A DNA stretch of 64,000 nucleotides, taken from contig RPFO01000104.1 in assembly GCA_009746045.1 (NCBI GenBank), forward strand, positions 3,488,534 through 3,552,533, in the 5' to 3' direction. Shown here one piece after another: positions 33,768-44,294 of the stretch. The translations under genes were made by a program, and so were the position numbers. The notes beneath the pieces were generated by a model. That model did not search any database. It was given only the letters and a program-made list of their open reading frames with translations, and was not told the DNA's origin. The stretch is from Mesostigma viride (taxonomy: Eukaryota; Streptophyta; Mesostigmatophyceae; Mesostigmatales; Mesostigmataceae). The first letter of the stretch is position 1; each line of letters starts with the position of its first letter.

Positions 33768-35480
33768 CGTTCCTCCCCAGCACGCAAGGTCGGCCCCTCC
33801 ATGAACGTAGGGTGGGTCTTGACTTCAAGTAGGACGCCATCATCGTACGTGCATGTCTTGTCAGCCAATGAAACCCAACCCTGCACCAAGCCATCCGTCG
33901 TCGCTGCAAACCGACTGTCGTCTTGTGAGACCGCCGTGGGGCATGATGTCATGGTAGCATCCGGGAAGCTGTCCAGAAAATCTGACTTGGCAGTTGACTC
34001 GTGCATGATGCCGTAGCACAAACGCACACGAGTAATCAGATCTTCTGTACAGCTAGCAGACTCGCGGCGCAGGTGCCGCAATGCTTCTATCACACGAGCG
34101 TGTCCGCATTTGAAACCAAAGTGGCCAGCGACATCGCTTTCAAACATACCCAAGACGGCGGCAAGCAGGCTGGCTGTCAAACGTCCGAGGCGCAACATGT
34201 CATCCTTTTCAACGTGCGCATTCAACATGCGAGGATGACGAGGGACATGACCAGCCTGGAGGTAGGGCAGGTTGGACCAATGGGCCAACGTGCGGCATTT
34301 GGGGCCCCAATACTTCTGGGGAAGGAGAAGAAGGACCTGCAAAAAATCTCTGTCAAAGTGCTCACGGCTGCGAAGATCGGTTTGGTTGCGTAGCCGCCAC
34401 AATGCCAGGTAAAACTTCTCCCACGCAGCTTCGTCACCGAAGCAACGCCTCATGTTCTTTGTCACATTCATGATGAAGAGGTGGAATATACAAAGATGAT
34501 GAGTGATTCCTCGCTTTGTAATCGCCAATGCCATGGCCTGGTCTTCGTCGGTGATGGCAACCTTCGGCAAGTGCCCATGCATGCACTCAGCGAACTGGTC
34601 CCATATCCAGCCAAATGCCTGCTCGTGCTCCGACACTGTTAGGGCAACTCCATAAATGTCATTTTTCCCGTAAGGAGACACACCCGTGAAGAAGATTAGC
34701 TTCATGCCATGATTATTCGTGCCGTGGGTCGCGTCAACAGAAACCGCCTGGGAATCACAAGCCATGGCATAACGCTCCCTCATGTCCCCCGTCGCGTAGA
34801 AAAGAAGGTTGAGCCGGTTGTTGCCATCAACAGCATGCTTCCAGTAGAAACGAGGATCGGCATCTTGCTGGGCATAGCACCAGGAGACCAACTTCGACGC
34901 AGACGACAAGTTATCTTCAGGAGACCGCCGCAGGAAATTCCTGACATCGCTATCAATCCACGTGCGGTTTTCCCCAAATTCCTTATCGATCATTGTCAGG
35001 ATTGTTGGCAGGTCGACCCCGCTCTTCCTGCACAACAATATCCTTGCCTTCACCTCATCAGGCAGCTTTCGAAGCATGGGGTCCAAGAGAGCAGCAATGG
35101 TCCCGGGACGTCTTAGCTCATGATTGTGGCCAGTGGGAAGGTGCCCTGGCTTTAGGCTTGTCACGGGCAATGGGTATTTTGTGACATAAAACATCCCATC
35201 CTTCCGCTTTGCAATCACAACTCGCCACTCACAATTCGTCTTCTTGGATGTTGTCTGTTTTTTGCCTTGATGATTAGCTACACCGCAACCATCGCACCAG
35301 AATTCCCGGCGCTCTGTTCTGCTCTGAGCCACGTAGCGGGCGCATAACGCGAAGGCTCCATGCTCACCATGATCAGCCCATGATTGAATTGCGGCACGAG
35401 CGGCGACCCAGGATTCCCAAGGCCCCGTCGGCATATTCTTGGCAAGATCGCAATCCCCTCCTATGTCCCGTGGAGCGTCC
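33768..35480 (-). CDS. MULE transposase, central exon with FAR1 zinc finger and DDE domain
   Basis: A 1,713-base exon from acceptor TCTCATTGCACAG|G to donor GAACG|GTACGT. N-terminal block: REFWCDGCG, then KKTNCEWRVV, MFYVTKYPLPVT and TGHNHEL, the Cys/Cys/His-x-His pattern of a FAR1/WRKY-GCM1-type DNA-binding finger. Next, AVSVDATHGTNNHG (first catalytic Asp), FFTGVSPYGKNDIYGVALT, SEHEQAFGWIWDQF and KVAITDEDQAMALAI (second Asp), then THHLCIFHLFIMNV. These are the hallmarks of the MULE transposase domain. In Mutator elements this enzyme binds the terminal inverted repeats and moves the element by cut-and-paste. The exon is uninterrupted, so the gene may be intact. Confidence 0.8.
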
Positions 35481-36828
35481 CTGTGCAATGAGACACAATA
35501 GCAAGTGTAGTGTGTGAACAAGACTAAGTGAGACAGCAAACAACATGGAATGAGTTCGAGCAACGTTTATCAACCTTAACCTCGGGACCCTATAAAACAA
35601 CCCAATAACCGTAGCCGACCCATTAACCGTTCACCCACTGGGTTACTTGAGACGGTGAGAGGCTAACTAACCCCTTATTTGATGCATACAACATTAAATT
35701 ATATGTATATTTATACACCAAACTAATTTCATGGGGTCATGTAATCGAGAGGCGCATCAACACATGATGCGCGCATTCTTCTAACAAGCAATTACCTTGC
35801 GCACGGGGCAGTCAGTAAGGCGGCCGTTGGGGGGGGCTGAGCCCCGGCGCGGGCGCGACGCCAGCCCCGCTGTTGGGACCGGGGCAGCTCGCAAAGCCGC
35901 TGCCGCTGGTGCGGCTGCCAGGGATGCGATTGTCAGCGCCGGGCACGGATGTGCCAGGCTCGCTGCTGAGCGGGGACAGTGCGCTGCAGGCAAAGGCACG
36001 CAAACGACGCAGGTTTGGTCCACATGGGTGCCTTAGTCCGAAAGCCAAGTGCTTTACTCCATACCTAACGCCACGCATCATCACACGATGAACATAATGA
36101 TGTCAGGTTGGCATGCCGCGTGGCCCAAGGGGGCTGTCTCTTCTAACAAGCAATTACCTTGCGCACGGGACAGTCGGTAAGGCGGCCGTTGGGGGGGGCT
36201 GAGCCCAGGCGCGGGCGCGACGCCAGCCCCGCTGTTGGGACCGGGGCAGCTCGCAAAGCCGCTGCCGGTGGTGCGGCTGCCAGGGATGCGATTGTCAGCG
36301 CCGGGCACGGATGTGCCAGGCTCGCTGCTGAGCGGGGACAGTGCGCTGCAGGCAAAGGCACGCAAACGACGCAGGTTTGGTCCACATGGGTGCCTTAGTC
36401 CGAAAGCCAAGTGCCTTACTCCATACCTAACGCCACGCATCATCACACGATGAACATAATGATGTCAGGTTGGCATGCCGCGTGGCCCAAGGGGGCTGTC
36501 TCTTCTAACAAGCAATTACCTTGCGCACGGGTCAGTCAGTAAGGCGGCCGTTGGGGGGGGCTGAGCCCAGGCGCGGGCACGACGCCAACCCCGCTGTTGG
36601 GACCGGGGCAGCTCGCAAAGCCGCCGCTGTTGAGCAGGGATGGCGCGGCGCAGGCAAATGACGCAGGTTTGATCCGCATAAGAGAGCTCGCAGTGCCGCA
36701 GACAGAATGATCGAGTCGCGTAACACCTTTACACTAGCACGAGGTTCAGGAGTTAGGCTCATAGTAATGCGAAAAAAATTTGCTTGGTCAAATCCATAAA
36801 AAACCGAGCCATCACTGCCTTTCATTAC
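35481..36828 (-). other. putative MULE intron carrying 362-bp tandem repeats
   Basis: Bounded by AACCAG|GTAATG (36829) and TTGCACAG (35480) with matching phase. Most of it is the tandem repeat at 35776-36690. If the donor is not used, the upstream exon ends at a TAA instead. Confidence 0.5.
35776..36690. repeat. 362-bp tandem repeat, two full copies and a third partial
   Basis: Units start TTCTAACAAGCAATTACC at 35776, 36138 and 36500. The first two differ at only a few positions. The third loses about half after GCTCGCAAAGCCGCC. Confidence 0.95.
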
Positions 36829-37106
36829 CTGGTTTTCCCTTTCGCCTTGAAGCCGTGGCGCCGTGTCTTGGCACAATCTGGGCAGTAGTACTTCCCTTGT
36901 ATGCTTTCCAGCACAAGTCTTGATGGCGCCGAGTTGTCTACTTGAGTTAGACCCCGCTTGGTGCACCATCGTTTGTTCGTTCGACCCATGCATTTCACGA
37001 CCACTGGTCGAGCTTGTGGGGATGGCGGCGAAGAGGAAGATGGATGCCCATGATTCGCACTTGGAGCTGGAGTCGGAGTGGCTTGCTGGTGGTCATCGAT
37101 CTCGCA
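36829..37106 (-). CDS. MULE gene exon with Cys-rich, zinc-binding-like segment
   Basis: A 278-base exon between acceptor GGGCCGGGCAG and donor AACCAG|GTAATG. It reads DDHQQATPTPAPSANHGHPS, then VVVKCMGRTNKRWCTKRG, then QGKYYCPDCAKTRRHGFKAK. The four Cys (C-x8-C ... C-x2-C) with a basic tail resemble a small zinc-binding DNA or RNA contact module, but the family is not recognised. Upstream phase (0) matches the donor at 37381. The final AG plus the first G of the next exon completes an Arg codon. A TAA follows immediately if the donor is skipped. Splice and phase agreement on both sides supports membership in the transposase gene. Confidence 0.5.
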
Positions 37107-37380
37107 CTGCCCGGCCCCCGCGTGCACCGAAGAAGACACATAGATCCATACACATACAAGATCATGAATTAAGCGCAACACTTTGTCCTCAAAGGGGGAC
37201 CAGGAAAAAAAAAAAAAAAAGGTAACCTCGGAGGGGGGCCAAAACAAATGTACTTAACTATATTGTAGCCCAACTGGTTAAACGCAAGTCCGCAGAGGAA
37301 CGGTGCCACATGAAAAGGTGCAAATTTGTGGCCACAAGTGCAATACACCCTAGTACAACGAGCGGATAAATACGGCATAC

Positions 37381-37637
37381 CTGAGTCAGCGGCGCATCAA
37401 CCAGCACAGCAGCTTGCTCTTCACCTCCTTTGCAATTGTCCCTGCCCCTGGTGGCATATATGCGCTCCTTCGTTGCCGCATCATCCACCACGTCGTCGAC
37501 CATGCCATCTTGTCCTTCGACTTTGCCATCGCCATCATCATTGTCGTGGTCCTTGTTCCTAGCTTGGACCTTGTCCTCCTCCTCGTCCCCCTCCTCCTGC
37601 TGCTGCTCCTCCTCCTCGTCAACGTCATCGTGGTGGC

Positions 37638-37640
<3 letters not shown>
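37381..37640 (-). CDS. MULE gene exon, acidic segment after a triplet-repeat tract
   Basis: Reading from the triplet repeats, the frame continues SRHHDDVDEEEEQQQEEGDE, then KVQARNKDHDNDDGDGKVEG and VDDVVDDAATKERIYATRG, to DAPLTQ and donor ACTCAG|GTATGC. The frame stays open back through the repeats, where it encodes Asn, Ser-Asn and Gln runs, to an upstream TAG near 38266. The acidic composition plus a good donor favours this frame over two alternatives, one of which stops just before the donor. Linkage to the exon at 38489 needs a frame change inside the repeats. Confidence 0.45.
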
Positions 37641-38189
<549 letters not shown>

Positions 38190-38265
38190 GCTGACAAAGC
38201 AACCAAAACCGATAATCCGTGCGACCAAGCCATGAAGTAAGCCAGCGTATCCAGGAACCCTATAG

Positions 38266-38489
38266 ATGTGGTCATCTGAGCCGCGCCTGTCGTTGCCATG
38301 GCCACCACATGAACTGCTTCCACCCTGCAGCAAGGGCGGGCTTGACACGTTTTTTCGTTGTGCCTTGATGAAAGCGGCACCACGACGTAACCACCATTTG
38401 CCGAGGTTGGACTTGAACATAGCACGCCAATAAGAACGTGCATATGACCGGTTGATAAACTTGTCCCCAAAGCAACAAATCAATTTTGC
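38266..38489 (-). CDS. exon with Trp/Arg-rich segment, function unknown
   Basis: Follows a strong acceptor (TTTTGCTACTTGTTCTGGTGCAG is T-rich with a terminal CAG at 38490). Reads AKLICCFGDKFINRSYARSY, then WRAMFKSNLGKWWLRRG and AAFIKAQRKN with coding-like codon choice, before drifting into Gly/Ser-rich sequence that leads into the triplet repeats. Phase 0 at its start matches the donor at 39013. The right-hand boundary is not defined; the end given is nominal. I do not recognise the domain. Confidence 0.4.
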
Positions 38490-38490
38490 C

Positions 38491-39012
38491 TGCACCAGAA
38501 CAAGTAGCAAAAAAAAAAAAAGAAAAGAAACATAACATCATTTAAATCCTTTTTCTCTAGCAAAAAATACTCACCTTAAAACTTGCAAGCTAAAAACAAT
38601 CATAACAAATGCACTACCAACAAACAACCATGTGTGTGGAAGCCAGTATGGTGTTGGCGGATTGGGGGGCCCGGCTGGTCTACCCAACCCAATGATACTT
38701 ATCTATTGCCATGCACACTCCTGTTATTAAGAACAACCAAAGCTCGCATGCAAGCAAGGGTGCAAATATTTGGTAACCTTTTCAGGAGACCGCATGAATG
38801 AAGAACTTGGATGTGGTAGTGATGCCACACAGGTCTAGTGGGTGGAAAAATAACACGGACTTTAATTTACCCTATGCACTACTGCTCTAAACCCTAGACT
38901 GTATTCACTCACTTTTGTCAGGCCAACAACCGTCCCGCCTGGTTAAAGAAACATCAGTGATGGCGTAATGTTCTTACAAACGACGTCCCCATTTCAGCCC
39001 TGTATCACTCAC
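38491..39012. other. putative intron
   Basis: Between donor GGTGAG|GTGAGT (39013) and the T-rich acceptor at 38490. No other feature is seen. Confidence 0.4.
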
Positions 39013-39273
39013 CTCACCGCCAAGGCCAGGAGGACACAACTCAGCTCCGTTCATGTCCTTAAAACCTTCTTTCCCGCTGTGATAAGTCGTGCCGTGTCTT
39101 GCCATGCCCTCAAGCACACTGCTCGTGAATGGCACTGTTGAGTGGGCCAGGATGCCGCCCATCACCATCGCCTTAAGGCTTCTGTCATGTAGCACCAGAG
39201 CCCCTTTGGGCCCAACCCATGCGCCATAATGCAAGGCAGTGTCCCGAGTAATCTCCCATAACTGAGCGAGCAC
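39013..39273 (-). CDS. exon of unidentified gene inside the MULE
   Basis: An 87-codon exon with acceptor GGGCATCACAG and strong donor GAG|GTGAGT, phase 0 at both ends. It reads VLAQLWEITRDTALHYGAWV, GPKGALVLHDRSLKAMVMGG, then VPFTSSVLEGMARHG and ends near PPGLGGE. The sequence looks like a genuine folded domain. The family is not recognised. It joins in phase with 40274-40444 upstream and 38489 downstream. Confidence 0.5.
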
Positions 39274-40273
39274 CTGTGATGCCCCTGAAGCTTCAAACGT
39301 CTCTCCACCCCATTGGCCGGTTCCGACGACCTTTTTTATGGTTCATTACAGGGAGGATGCCGGGGGGGAGCAGAGGGGAGGGGCGGGAGGGGGGGAGACA
39401 AACAATAGAAGAAAAATTTAGAACCAGAAAGTTAAGCAATTTGTGGGTTGTAATAGTAAAAGAAATCAGTAAACCTATAATGCAGAGTATTGGAGTAATG
39501 TCGTATTGCATGGGCTGGACGGGAATTTCAGGGGGGGAAAATGATAGAAAAAGTTTTGATGGCTTGTCAGAGCTATTGCTCTCGTCTTTTGTACGTCTTA
39601 TTTAGGCGGAAATATAATAACACAAGGTGTGAGTCAACAAACAAACCAATAAGGACGCGCAGTCACCACAATGCAGGTGGCAAAGACCCCGTACAGCAAG
39701 CACATAAACAATTTTACCACTTTCAGTTGTATAGCCCCGCTAGGCATTGAAGAAGCCATGCTGAGTTTACCCGGTAAAGATCACATGGCATACTCTACCA
39801 GACAACAAATACCGAGTTAAGGGCCAAGGGGCAAGGACCCAGGGATATTGTACCTTCATGCACGCACGCATGACTGCACCTTACCTTCCACTCTTGTGTT
39901 CAGTATTCTATACATTCACTACACGAAGCCTGCACATACACGAAGCCTGCATTGCGCTCGAGGTCCCTTTTCTGTTTTAAACCATGGCCTTGAGCTTTCC
40001 GCTCATCAAAACTGTCCAAGGGCCTCAGCAGGGTACAGTACAAGTTGTAAAGCCTTACAAATTACGCTGGGCAGGGCTGTCGCTAACATGATGTCGGAAT
40101 GACAATTTATTTTACCGAGCGTGCCCTGCCAAGCGTCATTTGTAATGCTTTACAAGTGTGTACGTATGACAGTCCATGAAATAAAAGAAATCCTAGTCCT
40201 CAAACCCAGGCCCTACGGTGAATTTTTCGGCAGGCCAGGCTACACATCATATGGCTAGCTGACAAACGCTCAC
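39274..40273. other. putative 1-kb intron, no other gene seen
   Basis: Between donor TATCAG|GTGAGC and acceptor GCATCACAG. Contains short unconvincing ORFs and a G-rich patch near 39360-39395. Confidence 0.4.
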
Positions 40274-40444
40274 CTGATACGCCGCCAGGATGGTACCCCC
40301 TTCAACATAAACTTCAATCGTAGCCACGTTGCAATGAAGAGTAGCGTGTGGGCTGTTTTCCAACACGCACTTGGCAGCCATGGCTGGCGTTATGCGCATA
40401 CAGAGCGTCATAATCGTGTCCGGCTTGGCGCCGCTGTCAATATC
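40274..40444 (-). CDS. exon of unidentified gene inside the MULE
   Basis: A 57-codon exon between acceptor CATGCGTGCAG and donor TATCAG|GTGAGC, phase 0 at both ends. It reads DIDSGAKPDTIMTLCMRITP, AMAAKCVLENSPHATLHCNV and ATIEVYVEGGTILAAYQ. The peptide is balanced and coding-like, with Cys at three places. The family is not recognised. Confidence 0.5.
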
Positions 40445-40637
40445 CTGCACGCATGAGGAGCGCCAACCGAAGCTGCAGATATCTTGCTCAATTGATTTTT
40501 TTTTTTTAACCAAGAGCGTGATAAGCAGATTTATGGCAGCGTTTTCCAAGTTGTAAACAATATCTAGACAACACCTAGAACGTAGAACAATACCTAGAAC
40601 GTAAATTATCAAAGTATAACAAAAGGGGAAAACGTAC

Positions 40638-40763
40638 CCATTCATCGCTTGTAATGTTCACATATGACAAGGCCCTGCATGCCGTTAACATGAGTCCTAA
40701 ATAAATAACGGCTAGAATCACGGCCCTAGCCATGATGATAGTGCCTATGAAATGAAATCGCAA
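40638..40763 (-). CDS. first exon with signal-peptide-like N-terminus
   Basis: From ATG 40763, or the internal ATG at 40733, to donor GAATGG|GTACGT. The internal start gives MARAVILAVIYLGLMLTACR followed by ALSYVNITSDEW. That is a short positive start, a hydrophobic core and an A-x-S-like cleavage site, as in a secretory signal. It joins in phase 0 to the exon at 40444. It lies about 125 bp inside the right terminal inverted repeat, where Mutator genes usually begin. A secretory signal is odd for a transposase, so this may be a captured host gene. Confidence 0.4.
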
Positions 40764-40886
40764 GCCGCGACGTTCTTCACGAGGATTGCAGTCGGCTAGT
40801 TGCGGCCATGATCACCAGAGGTCGCATCGGCGAATTTGACCCAAGTCCTGCTTGCTCAAAATTTGGCGCCTTTTGCAAGCCACACT

Positions 40887-41070
40887 TTTACGTCGGTTGG
40901 AGTTTTACGCCGCACCAGTGGGTAGCTGTCAAGTCGCGCCGCGCCCAGCCTTGCGCACTCCCAGCCTCGCGCACTCCCCAGCCTTGCGCACGCCAGCCTT
41001 GCGCACGCTGCGCCGCGCCCAGCCTTGTGCATCGTCTGAAGAAATCAGTGTCTGATGTTTACAAAAACTC
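40887..41070. repeat. right terminal inverted repeat of the MULE
   Basis: Reverse complement of the left repeat. The outer end reads ACAAAAACTC at 41061-41070. It contains the GCGCAAGGCTGG subrepeats in the opposite orientation. Confidence 0.8.
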
Positions 41071-41405
41071 TTTTGACAAGGTTGACAATTGACAAGGTTG
41101 ATTGAGGAGTACAGACTAGGTAGTAAAGACCTGCTAAGCTTCGGATAAAATAATTAACGACGACACGTAAGCCCTATGTTTGGAAACGATGCAGGGATTA
41201 CCGCGGTAAGGCAACAACTCGCAACTCCGGAAGATTTTGCTGCTCGGGGTTGCCCGATTCGAAGCCTAAATTTTGCGCATGTACGAGGCGCCCTCCTCTC
41301 TTTCTTATCCGGGAAACGAAATTAGTTGGTCATCCGACGATGTAGTCATGTGCCTTGCAGCTATCTGCTAAAGAATTGGGGTCACCCTGCTCTCCCGTCT
41401 TCACC

Positions 41406-43076
41406 ATGGGCGATTTCGGCGTTTTCCCGTTCCTGCTGGCCTTGCAACAATGCGAGGACGAGGCGGACTTGACAAAGCTGCTCCTTTTACAGGAGGCCAG
41501 GAGAATCGACATGATGCGCCGGCTCACTGAGATTCTGTCGCATTCCCCCGATGCGCTCCTGCTGGCCTCCGAGCCCAGCCCCCGGAGACACCATATCGTG
41601 CCCCGGGCCAACAACTTCGCCCAAGACATGGAATTCTGGATGCGGGAAGACCCCGCGCTCGCGGACGTGCAGCTACGAAAGGTCTGCCACGTGTCCCTGG
41701 ATAGCTTCAAGTACCTCCTCCGCAAAGTCGCGCCCATGCTGGAACGTCAACTCCCCGGAGAAAGCCGCGCTGTCCGCGCGGACGTTGTTCCCCCCCTGGT
41801 CATGCTCATGGGCTTTCTCGAGCACTGCGCCCACGATTTTGGGTACGGCGCTCTCGAGAACGTCTACGGCGTCGCCGCCAACACGTGGTCTAAAAACGGC
41901 GACCGTCCCGGGATCATCCGCGAGGTGCTCGCAGCACTCCGTACTTTACTCCTCGACGGCATAAACCACTCCCACGGCCCCGAGATTTCTTTCGACCCAC
42001 ACCCTGATTCCATCCGCCGCCACTGCGCCGAGTTCCAGCAGCTCTTCGGCCTCCAGGGATGCTGCGGGGCCTTGGACAGCACGCTGGTCCAGGTCCAGCG
42101 CCCGACGCAGGACCACGCGGCCGATGCCGGCACCGCCCCCGAGGACTACCAGGTTTACGGCTCCAAGGAGCAGTACGCGCTAAAAATACTCGCAGCCGTT
42201 GACGCGCGCGGCCGGTACACGTGGCTGGATGCAGGCGCACCAGGGTCCCTGGCCGACGCGGACGCCTGGTCCCGCAGCGGCCTGCGTGCCGCGTGCCGCC
42301 AGGGGGGCGGGACCGCTTTGGACTCGGTTCGCATCGATCTTGGACCAGGAACCTCGGACTCTGTTCCTCCGGCTCACCCTGACCACGCTACATCGACGGC
42401 AGTGTCATCCAGGGTGCCATATGTTGACCAAGGCTCATCGTCCTTGCTGAATTCCATGGTGCCCGGTCAAGGGTCGTCGGCACCGGCATCCGTCACGCCG
42501 GATCTTGGGTCGACTGCGGCAACCCATTCCATCACGCCCTATTTCGTGACGGATGCCGGCTTCCCCCTAACGGACGACCTCATGAAGCCGTTCGAAGACC
42601 CGCGCCCGGGCAGCCCGGAGGAGGCGCTCAACTACCTGCTGGTGCGCGCGTGGCGGCTGGTCGGTGACACCATCGGCAGGACCAAGGCCAAGTGGAAGGT
42701 GCTGTACCATAACCGCTCCGTGCGCGACCCGAGCCACATGGCGGAGCTCGTGCGGGTCCTCTGTGCACTCTATAACTATCTCGCACGTCACGAGGGGGTG
42801 GAGAGCTTCCATGAGCTCGACGAGGCCGGGCCGAATTGGCGGCGGGATGCCGGCATCCTTGTTCCGCCCAATTACCGGCCGGCGGAGACGCACGCTGACT
42901 ATGGGGAACAGGAGGCGGTTCGTTCCGCCCTCCTCAAGCGCCGCACACTCACGCCCGCGGCCCGCGAGTATTGTGTTCGGGAGGGGTTGTATGGGCCGTC
43001 GCCGCGGCTGGAGTGGGACGTGGATTACAACGTGCCGCTCCGGGCAGACGGGCAGCCGGTGCCAGTCAGCCGATAG
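41406..43076 (+). CDS. HARBI1-like transposase/nuclease (PIF/Harbinger superfamily)
   Basis: An intact single-exon frame of 556 residues from ATG 41406 (CACCATGGG context; an upstream in-frame ATG at 41355 adds 17 residues). [13 protein letters not shown] near residue 224 fits the first catalytic Asp block of the DDE_4 fold. [20 protein letters not shown] (about 264-283) followed by DADAW fits the pGS-x-hDa region. [16 protein letters not shown] near 381 fits the second Asp. [14 protein letters not shown] near 417-430 aligns to the VVERAFGRLK block, but the usual catalytic Glu position holds Gly with Asp next to it. An 85-residue Ser/Pro/Gly-rich insert separates the last two Asp regions. The protein is longer than typical HARBI1 (about 350 residues). 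No Myb-like partner gene or terminal repeats were found nearby. The missing Glu suggests either inactivity or domestication. Confidence 0.7.
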   Translation: MGDFGVFPFLLALQQCEDEADLTKLLLLQEARRIDMMRRLTEILSHSPDALLLASEPSPRRHHIVPRANNFAQDMEFWMREDPALADVQLRKVCHVSLDSFKYLLRKVAPMLERQLPGESRAVRADVVPPLVMLMGFLEHCAHDFGYGALENVYGVAANTWSKNGDRPGIIREVLAALRTLLLDGINHSHGPEISFDPHPDSIRRHCAEFQQLFGLQGCCGALDSTLVQVQRPTQDHAADAGTAPEDYQVYGSKEQYALKILAAVDARGRYTWLDAGAPGSLADADAWSRSGLRAACRQGGGTALDSVRIDLGPGTSDSVPPAHPDHATSTAVSSRVPYVDQGSSSLLNSMVPGQGSSAPASVTPDLGSTAATHSITPYFVTDAGFPLTDDLMKPFEDPRPGSPEEALNYLLVRAWRLVGDTIGRTKAKWKVLYHNRSVRDPSHMAELVRVLCALYNYLARHEGVESFHELDEAGPNWRRDAGILVPPNYRPAETHADYGEQEAVRSALLKRRTLTPAAREYCVREGLYGPSPRLEWDVDYNVPLRADGQPVPVSR

Positions 43077-43712
43077 TGGCTTGGTGATCTGGGTGGGGGG
43101 GAAAGTGGCTTGGTTCTGGGTGGGGGGAAACGTGGCTTGGTTCGGGACAGCGAGGTCCAGGGGGCACGTGTCCCGCCATCAGCCGGTGAGCCGCTAGCGC
43201 GGTTTTTGCATCGAGCTGTCCCATATGGGCGGGGGAACACGTGGGGGCCGTCTGGGTGGGGAGATGCGTGCCTTGGTTGTGGAAAGCGATGTGCCCCCCC
43301 ATCTGCCTGTCCACCGCTACGGTGCTACTGGGTTCACAGGGGCGGCCCCTCTCGCTATCCTGCGCCGAGATCGTGGCTAGTTGTTTCCTGGACACGGAGC
43401 GCAGTGTCCCCGCGTACAGGAGTATTTTATGGCAAGTGTCCCCAAACCCCCATCGGGGTCGCCATCGCAAAGCGTAGGGACAACTGAGTGGGAAAAATGT
43501 ATACTGATATGGGTGTTCAACCTGTGGAAAGGAATGAAGGGGCACATGGGAATATGGCCCCAGTGTACCATCAGCATTGTCTCTTGTCGTCAAGAGACCT
43601 ACATGTATGACCTCATGCATCTCCGAGGTTGCACCCATTGATGTGCATTCGGATCGTAGATGTAGCTGTTGGTGTACTACTGGTAGTATTTGATCATTCT
43701 CGCCTAGACATG
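43077..43712. other. downstream region, no gene recognised
   Basis: Starts with three GGCTTGGT(T/G) plus GGGTGGGGG repeats (43078-43140). No further gene is supported. Confidence 0.5.
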
Positions 43713-43987
43713 CATGCATCCACCCACCCACCCACCCACCCACCCACCCACCCACCCACCCACCCACCCACCCACCCACCCACCCACCCACCCACCCACC
43801 CACCCACCCACCCACCCACCCACCCACCCACCCACCCACCCACCCACCCACCCACCCATCCATCCATCCATCCATCCATCCATCCATCCATCCATCCATC
43901 CATCCATCCATCCATCCATCCATCCATCCATCCATCCATCCATCCATCCATCCATCCATCCATCCATCCATCCATCCATCCATCCAT
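43713..43987. repeat. abutting tetranucleotide arrays (CACC)n then (CATC)n
   Basis: About 36 CACC units switch at 43858 to about 33 CATC units, differing by one base. Confidence 0.97.
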
Positions 43988-44294
43988 TCAGGCGCCTCCA
44001 TTGGGAGAGTACTGGTGACCTTGGCGTGCTTCTTGCTAAGAAGCCACAGAGATTATAAATCGGCTCCACGACAAGTACAGAGCAGGCGCCTCTTGAAAAG
44101 TTGCCACCTGTCAGTTCTTGTCTCCGCGAGCCAACCTGTGATGCCAGTGCCGTTGAGAGTGCGACAAGCGTGACGAGAAAGATGCAAGCGTCGTACATAG
44201 AGGGGCATCGCATTGTAATTTGTGTCGTTTCTCGTGCTTTATAGAGAAGCATGTGCCACATTGACGGTTTATGTAGTTTAGAAGTCAGCCTGGA

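Noticed and set aside
35797-36453. Short Ala/Gly/Pro ORFs in the 362-bp repeat
   Set aside because: They differ only because the repeat is duplicated. Composition and lack of start context argue against coding.
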